The notes below the pieces were generated by a model that ran no database searches, was not told the origin of the DNA, and saw only the letters and a list, made by a program, of their open reading frames with translations. From contig CAYQJO010000001.1 of assembly GCA_964417785.1 (NCBI GenBank), positions 1 to 55,361 on the forward strand: a stretch of DNA of 55,361 nucleotides, in the 5' to 3' direction. A program made the translations under genes and the position numbers. This document shows positions 42,776-51,738 of this stretch, piece after piece. The number at the start of each line of letters is the position of its first letter. The stretch's first letter is position 1. Source of the stretch: DAOTUL01 sp034437435 (GTDB lineage: Bacteria > Chloroflexota > Anaerolineae > Aggregatilineales > Phototrophicaceae).

Positions 42776-43374
42776 CCGACTATCTCGAATTAGAAGTTAA
42801 GCTCTATGTTCCTGATCTGGAAACCGTCAGCCAGCGTCTGGCGGCGCTTGGAGCCGGGCTGGCCGTCCCCCGCGTTTTCGAGCGCAATGTCCGCTATGAA
42901 GACAGCCAGCACAGCCTGACGGAACGCGGCATTGTCGTCCGCTTACGCCAGGATAATGCGGTCCGGTTGACTTACAAGGAACCACCAACCGGCACATCTG
43001 ATGAATTAGCCCGCTTTGAAGCTGAGGTCAGTGTAAGCGATTTCGACACCATGCACCTGATCCTGCAACGTTTGGGATACTATCCCTACCTGATCTATGA
43101 AAAATACCGTACCACCTATCACTTCATGGGAACCGAGATTGTCCTGGATGAAATGCCCTATGGCAGCTTTGTCGAGATCGAAGGCGATGACCGGGACGCG
43201 ATCCACCGGGTGATGGAAACACTCGGATTGGACGCAGCGCCACGTTACGACCGCAACTACGTCAGCCTGTTCAATTCGGTCAAGGACGCGCTTGGTCTCG
43301 ACTTTCACGATCTGACATTTGACAACTTCGCCGGGATCGACGTTTCGCCGTCTGCCTTTGGTGACCCGGCGTGA
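42772..43374 (+). CDS. CYTH-domain protein (CyaB/thiamine-triphosphatase-like)
   Basis: A 200-residue CYTH protein. The first strand carries the ExExK motif (YLELEVKLYV). It is followed by the tunnel residues RNVRYEDSQHSLTERGIVVRLRQDN, VRLTYKEPP, YEKYRTTYHFMGTEIVLDEMPYGSFVEIEG. All the usual acidic and basic positions of the triphosphate tunnel seem present, so it is probably active on adenylate, thiamine triphosphate or polyphosphate; which one cannot be told. It overlaps both neighbours by four bases. A second, fused CYTH domain occurs at 5484-7460. Confidence 0.88.
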   Translation: MTDYLELEVKLYVPDLETVSQRLAALGAGLAVPRVFERNVRYEDSQHSLTERGIVVRLRQDNAVRLTYKEPPTGTSDELARFEAEVSVSDFDTMHLILQRLGYYPYLIYEKYRTTYHFMGTEIVLDEMPYGSFVEIEGDDRDAIHRVMETLGLDAAPRYDRNYVSLFNSVKDALGLDFHDLTFDNFAGIDVSPSAFGDPA

Positions 43375-43832
43375 AATCGCTTTTCCGCCAGCAGCTAGAG
43401 ACCAGCGCCGACGGTTTCCTTTGGGCCGTCGGGCAGATTCCCACCGGACGGCACTATGTGCTGCCGCTGCCGATCTTCGGCACGCTGCCAGCGGCACGGA
43501 TTGTGTTCCGGGTCGTGTGGTACGAGCAACAGGTGGCCCTGCCGTATATGCGAACCTGGGTCAGCGGCGCACCACCCGACATCGCAGATACGGAAGCGCA
43601 GGACTGGCACGGGCAGGATATGGCCGATCTGGTCGCGCAGTTCCGCCAGGGCCGCGACGAACAAATCGCACTGCTGAATCATCTCAGCGAATGGGATTCG
43701 GTCCGACCGACCCTGTGGGGACCGGTACCGCTAAGCTGGTTGCTGACCAAAACCTACCAGCACACCCTGGAACACACCACCACCTTGTTGAACATGGCCC
43801 TCTACTGGGATCAACTGCTGGCAGCGCAGTGA
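43371..43832 (+). CDS. DinB-like four-helix protein
   Basis: A 153-residue protein with the outlines of the DinB/YfiT superfamily: a predicted four-helix bundle and a late TYQHTLEHTTTLLNMALYWD helix that carries the histidine pair typical of the metal site. The start is GTG at 43371, whose GTGA overlaps the stop of the CYTH gene. DinB-like proteins are metal-binding and include thiol-dependent transferases; no substrate can be named. It is the last gene of the operon that includes the MDR, unknown and CYTH genes. Confidence 0.65.
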   Translation: MKSLFRQQLETSADGFLWAVGQIPTGRHYVLPLPIFGTLPAARIVFRVVWYEQQVALPYMRTWVSGAPPDIADTEAQDWHGQDMADLVAQFRQGRDEQIALLNHLSEWDSVRPTLWGPVPLSWLLTKTYQHTLEHTTTLLNMALYWDQLLAAQ

Positions 43833-43925
43833 GTATTTGCTCAGCATTTCACTTCAACCACATGACAGCCTGCGGCCAATCCCGTAAGATAGGATCAGTA
43901 TCGGAAAGCAAAGGGAAACGCGAAG

Positions 43926-44459
<534 letters not shown>

Positions 44460-44467
44460 CAGCCAGC

Positions 44468-45505
44468 ATGGAATCGCAGCGACATCTGGTAATCGGCAGT
44501 GGCTTGTTGGGTAGAGCGATTATCGACGCGCTGCTGGCGCGGGACATTGCTGTTCGCGTCCTCGACATAACCACATATGACAACCCGAACACGCACAACA
44601 TCACGGGCGATATCCGTAACCGGGATGTTGTGCGGCATGCCTGTGAAGATGTGACGACGGTCTACCATACCGTATCGCTGGTGAGTCAATCGCTGGGCCG
44701 ACCCGCTCATCTGTACGATGTCAACGTGACCGGGACCGAGAATGTAATTGACGCCTGTCGTATACAGCGGGTCAAACATCTGGTGTATACCAGTTCCATT
44801 GATGTCGTTTTCGACGGCACACCCATCAGCAGCGGCGATGAACATCTGGCTTACCCAAAACAGCATCTGGACTACTACGGCGAGACCAAGATGATCGCGG
44901 AGCAGCATGCTCTCCGCGCCAACGACGACAGCCTGAAGACCGTCGCCCTGCGTGTCGCCGGATTGTATGGCGCACATGACCAGCATCGCTTCCCACCCAT
45001 TATCAAACTTGCCCGGCAGGGGTCGTTTGTGCGCCTGGGTGACGGCAAAGCGAAATTTAACCACCTTTATGTTGAAAATGCCGCCCACGCTCACCTGCTG
45101 GTCGCTGAGGCGCTGCAACACGCGGAATCACCAGTCCCTGGCGGACAATACTTCATCACCGATCAACCAGCGACCAACTTCTTTGACTTCATGGAACAGT
45201 TTGTACGCAAGCTCGAATTGCCCGTCACAATCAGGCGGGTACCGGAACGAATCGCCGATCTAGTTGCTCGCGGCTACGCCATGCGCTACCAGGTGCTGAC
45301 GCGAGAGGCGTTCGCTACGCCGCTGTTGACGCGCTATGCCGTTGCGGCGACGTGTAAGGATTTCTGGTTTTCGCACCAGTTGGCTGCGCGGGATTTCGGC
45401 TACCGCCCGATCATACCGGCGGACGAGGCCGAGTCACGCACACTGGCGTGGCTGCGGCGAGATTTGCTGAACGCGGTCAATATCTCAGATGTACCAGCCC
45501 GATAG
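44468..45505 (+). CDS. NAD-dependent epimerase/dehydratase (3-beta-HSD-like extended SDR)
   Basis: A 345-residue extended short-chain dehydrogenase. The N-terminal cofactor loop is HLVIGSGLLGRAIIDALLARD (GxGxxG), followed by DVNVTGTENVIDACR, VYTSSIDVVFDG and the active YxxxK in YYGETKMIAEQ. The C-terminal half (GKAKFNHLYVENAAHAHLLVAEAL, YFITDQPATNFFDFMEQ) matches the 3-beta-hydroxysteroid dehydrogenase/NSDHL-like subgroup, which also contains nucleotide-sugar epimerases. The substrate is not known. The ATG at 44468 is close behind msrA. Confidence 0.87.
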   Translation: MESQRHLVIGSGLLGRAIIDALLARDIAVRVLDITTYDNPNTHNITGDIRNRDVVRHACEDVTTVYHTVSLVSQSLGRPAHLYDVNVTGTENVIDACRIQRVKHLVYTSSIDVVFDGTPISSGDEHLAYPKQHLDYYGETKMIAEQHALRANDDSLKTVALRVAGLYGAHDQHRFPPIIKLARQGSFVRLGDGKAKFNHLYVENAAHAHLLVAEALQHAESPVPGGQYFITDQPATNFFDFMEQFVRKLELPVTIRRVPERIADLVARGYAMRYQVLTREAFATPLLTRYAVAATCKDFWFSHQLAARDFGYRPIIPADEAESRTLAWLRRDLLNAVNISDVPAR

Positions 45506-45554
45506 CTGCAAATAGCACCGCTCTTCATATACCGGCTTGTATCAGCATTGAAAA

Positions 45555-45582
45555 TAAAAAAAAGCCAACCTTGCGGCTGGCT
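45555..45582 (-). terminator. Terminator of tRNA-Arg
   Basis: On the minus strand the eight-base stem AGCCAGCC/GGTTGGCT (one G-T pair) closes a GCAA tetraloop and is followed by a run of T. It starts four bases after the tRNA 3' end. Confidence 0.8.
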
Positions 45583-45586
45583 CCAT

Positions 45587-45659
45587 TACCCCCGGCAGGA
45601 CTCGAACCTGCGACACCTGGCTTAGAAGGCCAGTGTTCTATCCGCTGAACTACGGGGGC
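45587..45659 (-). tRNA. tRNA-Arg (anticodon TCT)
   Basis: A 73-base cloverleaf on the minus strand. The acceptor GCCCCCG pairs with CGGGGGT (the first pair is G-U). The D arm contains TTCAGCGGATAGAA, the anticodon stem is CTGGC/GCCAG with loop CTTCTAA giving anticodon TCT, and the T arm is CGCAGGTTCGAGTCCTGC. CCA is not encoded; ATG follows the discriminator A. It reads AGA/AGG arginine codons, which are rare in this GC-rich genome. Confidence 0.95.
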
Positions 45660-45669
45660 ATCTTCGCCT

Positions 45670-45698
45670 ATAGTATAATACAGTGCGTGAATTTTCAA
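45670..45698 (-). promoter_or_regulatory. Promoter of tRNA-Arg
   Basis: On the minus strand TTGAAA (45698-45693), a 17-base spacer and TACTAT (45675-45670) lie about ten bases before the tRNA 5' end. The alternative -10 TATACT overlaps it with a 15-base spacer. Confidence 0.55.
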
Positions 45699-45739
45699 AG
45701 CATCAGTTTGCCACACCAAACATTTGTTCAGGCACAGTA

Positions 45740-45768
45740 TTGCGACAGCGCCTACGGTGCGGTATAAT
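45740..45768 (+). promoter_or_regulatory. Promoter of gyrB
   Basis: TTGCGA (45740-45745), a 17-base spacer and a perfect TATAAT (45763-45768). The start site would fall near 45775, leaving a leader of about 90 bases. That leader contains two small hairpins: GCGG-TTTT-CCGC and GCACG/CGTGC. Confidence 0.6.
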
Positions 45769-45865
45769 TAAAGAAGAGTATGTGCGGTTTTCCGCGCTTG
45801 CATATCTGTTCTGAGGCACGCATGAGACGTGCTTCTGTTATGGTTAAGGATAGTGAGGACTGCTG

Positions 45866-47848
45866 ATGACGGATAAGGAGATCACACGCGCCGCGTATAC
45901 CGAAGACGATATTGTTCGATTAAACCCAATTGAACATATCCGCCTGCGTCCGGGTATGTATGTGGGTGGCACGGATATTCGCGCACTCCATCACCTCATC
46001 TATGAAGTTGTCGATAACTCAATTGACGAAGCCCTGGCGGGACGCTGTGACCGGATCATGGTCACACTCTACGATGACAATGTGGTATCCGTCGCCGACA
46101 ATGGTGCGGGTATCCCGGTCGGTATCCACAAGGTCGAGGGCATTTCAACGCTTGAGATGGTCATGACCCAGGTAGGGACCGGCGGCAAGTTCGATAACAA
46201 CGCCTATAAGGTCAGCGGCGGCCTGCACGGTGTCGGCGTGTCGGCAGTCAATGCGCTGTCGTCGGACGCAAAAGTCGAGGTTTTCCGCAACGGATATATG
46301 TGGCGGCAGTCCTACCGTGAAGGTATGGCGACTGGCCCGGTCGAGCAAATCCGCCCGATGGAACCGGACGAGACCACCGGCACCACGACTACCTTCATCC
46401 CGGACTTCACCGTGATGGATCGCAACGAATTCAACTTCAACACCCTGGCACAGCGCTTCCGCGAGATGGCGTTCGTCACCCGCCGCGTCAGTATCACCTT
46501 GCGTGATGAGCGGATCAAGCCGATTGCGCGAGAATTGACCTACTATTTTGAGGGCGGTTTACATTCGTTTGTCCGCTATCTCAATCGGAATCGCAAACCA
46601 CTGCATGAGCCGGTATACGGTGAACGCGATGTCGACATCATCCCCAACGGCGAGAACAAGCATCCGATCACGGTCAGCGTAGAAGTCGCCTTCCAATACA
46701 CCGACTCCTCCACCGTGACCGAACTGGCCTTCGCCAACACTATCGGCACGCCCGACGGCGGCACGCATCTCACCGGCCTGCGCTCGGCGGTGACCAGCGC
46801 CATCAACCGCCACGCTCGCAAGGCCAACATCCTGAAGGAAAAGGAGGCTAACTTCTCCGGCAACGATACGCTGGAAGGTTTGACGGCCATTGTCAGCATC
46901 AAGCACCCGGATCCGCAGTTCGAAAGCCAGACCAAAGTCAAACTGCTTAACCCCGAAGTCCAGGGGGCAGTCTCTCAGGTCGTCTCCGAGGCGTTCTCAG
47001 AATTCCTGGAACTCAACCAGCGCGATGCCCGCCGCATCATCGACAAATGTATGACCAGCAAACGCGCCCGTGAGGCCGCCCGCAAAGCCCGCGACCTGGT
47101 GCGCAGCGGCCCGAGTCTGCTGGAAAGCAGCACCCTGCCGGGCAAGCTGGCGGACTGCTCGCAGCACGGCGATGGAGCCGAAATCTATATCGTCGAGGGG
47201 GACAGCGCTGGTGGCTCGGCCAAACAGGGCCGTGATCGTCATTTTCAGGCCATACTGCCGCTGCGCGGTAAGATTTTGAACACCGAACGCGCTCGATTGG
47301 ACAAGATTCTGGACAACAACGAAATTAAGTCACTGATCGCCGCCCTGGGTACCGGCATCCATGATGATTTCTCGCTGGAAAAACTGCGCTATGGCCGTGT
47401 CATTATTATGACCGACGCTGATGTCGACGGCAGCCACATCCGAACCCTGCTGCTGACCTTCTTCTTCCGCCACATGATCTCGCTCATCCAGGAAGGCCAT
47501 CTGTATATCGCACAGCCGCCCATCTACCGGCTGAAAAACGGCAGGGATATGAATTATGTTTACAGTGAACCGGGGCTATCTGAGCCACAAATTCTGAACA
47601 AGGCGCTCAAAGCCTTCAAGAACCCCGACCGGGTGCAGATTCAGCGGTATAAGGGACTGGGTGAGATGAATCCTGACCAGCTATGGGATACCACAATGGA
47701 CCCGGATACCCGCACCCTGCTCCAGGTGACAATTGAAGACGCCGCCGAAGCCGACCGTATCTTTGACATGTTAATGGGCAGCAGTGTACCGCCCCGGCGG
47801 CGGTTCATTCAGACGCATGCCAAGCAGGTGCGCAACCTCGATATTTAA
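45866..47848 (+). CDS. gyrB: DNA gyrase subunit B
   Basis: ATPase subunit of the enzyme that negatively supercoils DNA. The 660-residue protein has the GHKL ATP site (YEVVDNSIDEALAG, VSVADNGAGIPV, GGLHGVGVSAVNALS), the transducer domain, and the TOPRIM domain (YIVEGDSAGGSAKQGRDR, IIMTDADVDGSHIRTLLLTFF). It ends in the C-terminal QRYKGLGEMNPDQLWDTTMDP and NLDI. The length matches non-proteobacterial GyrB, which lacks the 170-residue insert. It stands alone here, with gyrA elsewhere. It could be ParE, but the typical GyrB ending supports GyrB. A strong terminator follows. Confidence 0.95.
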   Translation: MTDKEITRAAYTEDDIVRLNPIEHIRLRPGMYVGGTDIRALHHLIYEVVDNSIDEALAGRCDRIMVTLYDDNVVSVADNGAGIPVGIHKVEGISTLEMVMTQVGTGGKFDNNAYKVSGGLHGVGVSAVNALSSDAKVEVFRNGYMWRQSYREGMATGPVEQIRPMEPDETTGTTTTFIPDFTVMDRNEFNFNTLAQRFREMAFVTRRVSITLRDERIKPIARELTYYFEGGLHSFVRYLNRNRKPLHEPVYGERDVDIIPNGENKHPITVSVEVAFQYTDSSTVTELAFANTIGTPDGGTHLTGLRSAVTSAINRHARKANILKEKEANFSGNDTLEGLTAIVSIKHPDPQFESQTKVKLLNPEVQGAVSQVVSEAFSEFLELNQRDARRIIDKCMTSKRAREAARKARDLVRSGPSLLESSTLPGKLADCSQHGDGAEIYIVEGDSAGGSAKQGRDRHFQAILPLRGKILNTERARLDKILDNNEIKSLIAALGTGIHDDFSLEKLRYGRVIIMTDADVDGSHIRTLLLTFFFRHMISLIQEGHLYIAQPPIYRLKNGRDMNYVYSEPGLSEPQILNKALKAFKNPDRVQIQRYKGLGEMNPDQLWDTTMDPDTRTLLQVTIEDAAEADRIFDMLMGSSVPPRRRFIQTHAKQVRNLDI

Positions 47849-47856
47849 CCATCTCA

Positions 47857-47888
47857 GCGGCGTTCACATTCGGGTGAACGCCGCTTTT
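47857..47888 (+). terminator. Rho-independent terminator after gyrB
   Basis: GCGGCGTTCAC (47857-47867) pairs with GTGAACGCCGC (47874-47884), an 11-base perfect stem with a six-base loop, followed by TTTT. It begins nine bases after the gyrB stop. Confidence 0.85.
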
Positions 47889-47923
47889 GATTCTCACATA
47901 CAATAGGCCGGAGATGATAACCC

Positions 47924-49936
47924 ATGCATGAATTAGCACAACGCCTGATCAATCTGCGCGAACGCCAGAGTACCAACCGGGTCGCCACCGCGATTTTCGG
48001 TACCGCTGGAACCCTGTCTCGCAACCTGGATACCCGCGAACGAGTCCGTATCGGCATGTGGCCGTGTGTCAGCGCGGACGCACCGGAGACGGCGATGGGG
48101 CTGTTTGCGCTGCTGGCGGCTCTGCTGGAACGCTGGCAGGACATCCGTGTGTACCGGCTGTTCGCCCGGCTGGACGGTGAACCGGCAGACTACACCTGGA
48201 CCATAGACCAATCCCAGTTCAGCGTTGATGACTGGCAGATCGAGCCGCTGGACGAAAACGTGGCCGTATGGGGCAGTCTGGCACGCACCGCATCTGGCTG
48301 GGCGCTGACCGTCGGGTTCGAGAACGATCTGGACGACGAGGACACCATCACGCTGACCTACGACGCCGAGACGGTGGCCGCACTGGTCAACACGCTGCCG
48401 CAAGTCACCCGTGACATCGCCGAAGCGCTCGAGTCCACCCGCGTACTGTTGGACGCCTACGAGCCGACCAACGACGCCGATGAGCGTATCCAACCCTTGC
48501 TGGATCAGCTCGCCCGCTGGAACATCAACCTGCTGCTATCGTTGTGGGGAGTGGCGTGGCCGTCCATTCACGACGATTTGGACCGGCTGCTGGACACTGC
48601 CACAGCGGTCGGCGGTGATTTCGGCGCATGGGCGGCGGGCAGCACCATCGGTCACGCGCTGCTGCCCGGATACGCTGAGGTGGGCGAGATGGTCTCGGGG
48701 CAAGCGGACGCCATCATCGAGCGCTTCCCGCAAACATCCTATCCAGCCATGGCGATCAGCGGCGGGTTGTACAATCGCGGCGAGGCGCAGCGGGCGCAGG
48801 ATATGATGGAGGACTGCATTGCGAACCATCCACAGAGTACCCGCGCCTATACGCTGTTGGCACTGCTCTACCGCCGCAGCGGGCAGTACCAGGAGGTGCT
48901 GGAAACCTATCAGGCCGCCATCGAAGCCGAAGCGGTTGACGCCACCCTGTACCAGCGCTACGCTGAATTTCTGACGCTGCTCCAGGGCTACAATGGCGAT
49001 TTCGTCCTGATCGAAGCAGAAGATTACCCCGAAGACGACCGCACTACCTGGGAAGCCGTCGAAGCACTGGAAGAAGCGCTGGCCCTTGATCCAGATCGGG
49101 CGGAACTGCTGCGGCTCCAGCTTGTGCTGCTAGTCGGCGTAATGGAAGAACCAGCGGAAGAGGAGCGGCTGTGGGCCGGCTTTGAACGGCTGGTCGGATC
49201 GGACGAAACCGGCGACTCGGTACGGGCGGTGGTCGATGCGTTCTACAACCTGGAAGCATTCGACCCCGGCATCACGATTCTGGAAAACGCCATCGAAGCC
49301 AGCCCGGAGCGCCCGGACCTGCACGTTAATCTGGCTGTAGCCTATCTGCTGGCGGACGAGGGCGATCTGGCGGCGGAACAACTGGAAGCCGCCGAAGACC
49401 TGACCGACGATGACAACATCCTGGCCGACATCGACCGGCTGATGTTGCAGGCTAACGATCCGGAGTTCGAGGCGCACCTGGGCGAAATCATCGCGCTGGT
49501 GGACGCCAATTCCAACCTGGGCCGCAGCGACATGGAATTCCTGGAAAGCGCCATTGAAGACGCGCCCAGTCTGGCCGAAGCCTATGTCCTGCTGGCACGG
49601 GCTTATCTTATCAAGGACCAGTCCGACAAAGCGCTTGAAGTGCTGCTGGACGGTCACAATGAAAACGAGGACGATCCCGACATCGTGCATTTGATGGCGC
49701 AGCTTTTATGGGAGAACGAGGAATACGAACTGGCGTTCAAGTATCTCAATATCGGTGTGACCGCCAATCCCAACCATGTACCGCTGCTGGTGCTGACCGG
49801 GCAATATCTGTTTGAGGACGACCAGTTAGAGACCGCCCGCGCCTACTTTGGACGGGCCGAGGCTATCGCACCCCGGCACCCGGCTCTGGTCCAGGCGCGG
49901 GCCTCCATCGCCGAACTGATGAACGAGGAAGAATAG
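47924..49936 (+). CDS. Large acidic TPR protein with unknown N-terminal domain
   Basis: A 670-residue soluble, strongly acidic protein. Residues about 1-260 form a domain that I do not recognise (HELAQRLINLRERQSTNRVATAIFGTAGTLSRN; FARLDGEPADYTWTIDQSQF). Residues about 265-660 are tetratricopeptide-type helical pairs (GEAQRAQDMMEDCIANHP, GQYQEVLETYQAAIEAE, GDLAAEQLEAAEDLTDD, SDKALEVLLDGHNENED, YELAFKYLNIGVTANPN). There is no signal peptide or membrane helix. It lies alone between gyrB and glnS. Probably an interaction scaffold; its partner is not evident. Confidence 0.75.
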   Translation: MHELAQRLINLRERQSTNRVATAIFGTAGTLSRNLDTRERVRIGMWPCVSADAPETAMGLFALLAALLERWQDIRVYRLFARLDGEPADYTWTIDQSQFSVDDWQIEPLDENVAVWGSLARTASGWALTVGFENDLDDEDTITLTYDAETVAALVNTLPQVTRDIAEALESTRVLLDAYEPTNDADERIQPLLDQLARWNINLLLSLWGVAWPSIHDDLDRLLDTATAVGGDFGAWAAGSTIGHALLPGYAEVGEMVSGQADAIIERFPQTSYPAMAISGGLYNRGEAQRAQDMMEDCIANHPQSTRAYTLLALLYRRSGQYQEVLETYQAAIEAEAVDATLYQRYAEFLTLLQGYNGDFVLIEAEDYPEDDRTTWEAVEALEEALALDPDRAELLRLQLVLLVGVMEEPAEEERLWAGFERLVGSDETGDSVRAVVDAFYNLEAFDPGITILENAIEASPERPDLHVNLAVAYLLADEGDLAAEQLEAAEDLTDDDNILADIDRLMLQANDPEFEAHLGEIIALVDANSNLGRSDMEFLESAIEDAPSLAEAYVLLARAYLIKDQSDKALEVLLDGHNENEDDPDIVHLMAQLLWENEEYELAFKYLNIGVTANPNHVPLLVLTGQYLFEDDQLETARAYFGRAEAIAPRHPALVQARASIAELMNEEE

Positions 49937-50003
49937 GCATCTCGACCTATACATATGGATCAGTTAAACTAAACATACTGTCAGAAACAAGCGACCACAA
50001 CAG

Positions 50004-51692
50004 ATGACAAACGACGAAACCAGACCATCACATTTTATCCAGGACATCATCCAGGAGGACCTGAAAACCAGAAAGTTCGACGGGCGCGTTCAAACACGCT
50101 TTCCGCCCGAACCCAACGGATTTCTGCACATCGGCCACGCTCAATCCATCTGCCTCAACTTCGGTATGGCCGAGCAGTTCGGCGGCAAATGCAATCTCCG
50201 CTTTGACGATACCAACCCGATCAAAGAGGAATCGCGCTACGTCGATTCGATGATCGAAGACATTACATGGTTGGGCTTCGATTGGGGCGACAAACCACTT
50301 TACGCCTCAGACTACTTCGAGCAGCTTTACCAATGGGCCGTCCAGCTTATCAAACAGGGCAAAGCCTATGTCGATCATCTCAGCGCCGATGAGATTCGCG
50401 AGCATCGCGGCACATTGACCGAACCGGGCAAAAACAGCCCCTACCGCAACCGCACCATCGAGGAAAACCTGGACCTGTTCGAGCGTATGCGCAAAGGCGA
50501 GTTCAAAGACGGCGAATGTGTGCTGCGGGCCAAAATCGACATGGCATCGCCCAACATCAATCTGCGCGACCCGGTCATGTATCGCATCATGCATGCCCAC
50601 CATCACCGCACCGGTGACGACTGGTGCATCTATCCGCTGTATGACTGGGCGCACGGCCAATCAGACTCCATTGAAGGCGTGACGCACTCTATCTGTACGC
50701 TGGAATTCGAGGCCCACCGGGCGCTCTATGACTGGTTCCTGGACGAACTGGACATCTACCACCCGCAGCAGATCGAGTTCGCCCGTTTGAACCTGACCTA
50801 CACCCTGCTGAGCAAGCGCAAGCTGCGGCGGCTGGTAGAAGAAGGTTTCGTCAACGGCTGGGACGATCCACGCATGCCGTCCGTCTCGGCCCTGCGGCGG
50901 CGCGGTTACAGCCCGCAGGCCATTCGCGACTTCGCCGAAGAAGTCGGTGTGGCTCGCAGCCCCAACCAGGTCGAGATTCAACTGCTGGAATACTGCCTGC
51001 GCCAGGATTTGAACAAACATTCACCGCGTGTGATGGCGGTCCTCAATCCGCTCAAGGTGGTCATCGAGAACTATCCCGAAGACCTGACCGAAGAGATGGA
51101 ACTGGTCAACAACCCGGAAGACCCCGACGGCGGGACACGCAAGGTGCCGTTCTCGCGGGAGATTTACATCGACCGGGACGACTTTATGGAGGACCCACCC
51201 AAGAAATTCTACCGGCTGGCACCGGGCCGCGAAGTCCGCTTACGCAACGCCTACTTCATCACCTGCACCGATGTGATTAAGGACGACGATGGCAGCATCG
51301 TTGAACTCCGCGCCACCTACGATCCGGAGACGCGCGGCGGCAACGCCCCTGACGGTCGCAAGGTCAAAGCGACCATGCACTGGGTATCGGCACAGCACGC
51401 GCTGGAGGTCGAAGTACGCCTCTACGACCGGCTGTTCACCAAACCCAACCCGGACGACGTGGAGAGCGAAGACGAGGACTTCACCGCCAACCTCAACCCG
51501 GACTCGCTGGTAGTGCTGGACACATGCTTCATCGAACCGGGCGTGGCCGGAGCCGACTCCTTCACCCGTTACCAGTTTGAGCGTGTTGGCTATTTCTGCG
51601 TCGATCCCGACTCAACCGCCGACCGTCTGGTATTCAACAAGACCGTCGGCCTGCGCGATCAGTGGGCCAAAATCCAGAAGCAAAACAAGTAG
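50004..51692 (+). CDS. glnS: Glutaminyl-tRNA synthetase
   Basis: Charges tRNA-Gln with glutamine. A 562-residue class I synthetase close to the E. coli length (554). The HIGH motif is in TRFPPEPNGFLHIGHAQS (42-45), the KMSKS-like loop is LLSKRKLRRLV (about 269-277), and the family segments FDDTNPIKEESRYVDSMIEDI, YPLYDWAHGQSDSIEGVTHS and WDDPRMPSVSALRRRGY are intact. The C-terminal anticodon-binding beta-barrels are present (PFSREIYIDRDDF). These features separate it from GluRS. No Shine-Dalgarno site is obvious. A hairpin follows the stop. Confidence 0.96.
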   Translation: MTNDETRPSHFIQDIIQEDLKTRKFDGRVQTRFPPEPNGFLHIGHAQSICLNFGMAEQFGGKCNLRFDDTNPIKEESRYVDSMIEDITWLGFDWGDKPLYASDYFEQLYQWAVQLIKQGKAYVDHLSADEIREHRGTLTEPGKNSPYRNRTIEENLDLFERMRKGEFKDGECVLRAKIDMASPNINLRDPVMYRIMHAHHHRTGDDWCIYPLYDWAHGQSDSIEGVTHSICTLEFEAHRALYDWFLDELDIYHPQQIEFARLNLTYTLLSKRKLRRLVEEGFVNGWDDPRMPSVSALRRRGYSPQAIRDFAEEVGVARSPNQVEIQLLEYCLRQDLNKHSPRVMAVLNPLKVVIENYPEDLTEEMELVNNPEDPDGGTRKVPFSREIYIDRDDFMEDPPKKFYRLAPGREVRLRNAYFITCTDVIKDDDGSIVELRATYDPETRGGNAPDGRKVKATMHWVSAQHALEVEVRLYDRLFTKPNPDDVESEDEDFTANLNPDSLVVLDTCFIEPGVAGADSFTRYQFERVGYFCVDPDSTADRLVFNKTVGLRDQWAKIQKQNK

Positions 51693-51702
51693 GCATCATA
51701 CG

Positions 51703-51729
51703 CAGGGGCGCAACGGTACTGCGCCCCTG
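51703..51729. terminator. Hairpin between convergent glnS and the lyase-like gene
   Basis: CAGGGGCGCA (51703-51712) pairs perfectly with TGCGCCCCTG (51720-51729) around a seven-base loop. The T run is poor, so it may be a repeat-type hairpin that acts as a terminator for both converging genes. Confidence 0.5.
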
Positions 51730-51738
51730 TTATGGCGT

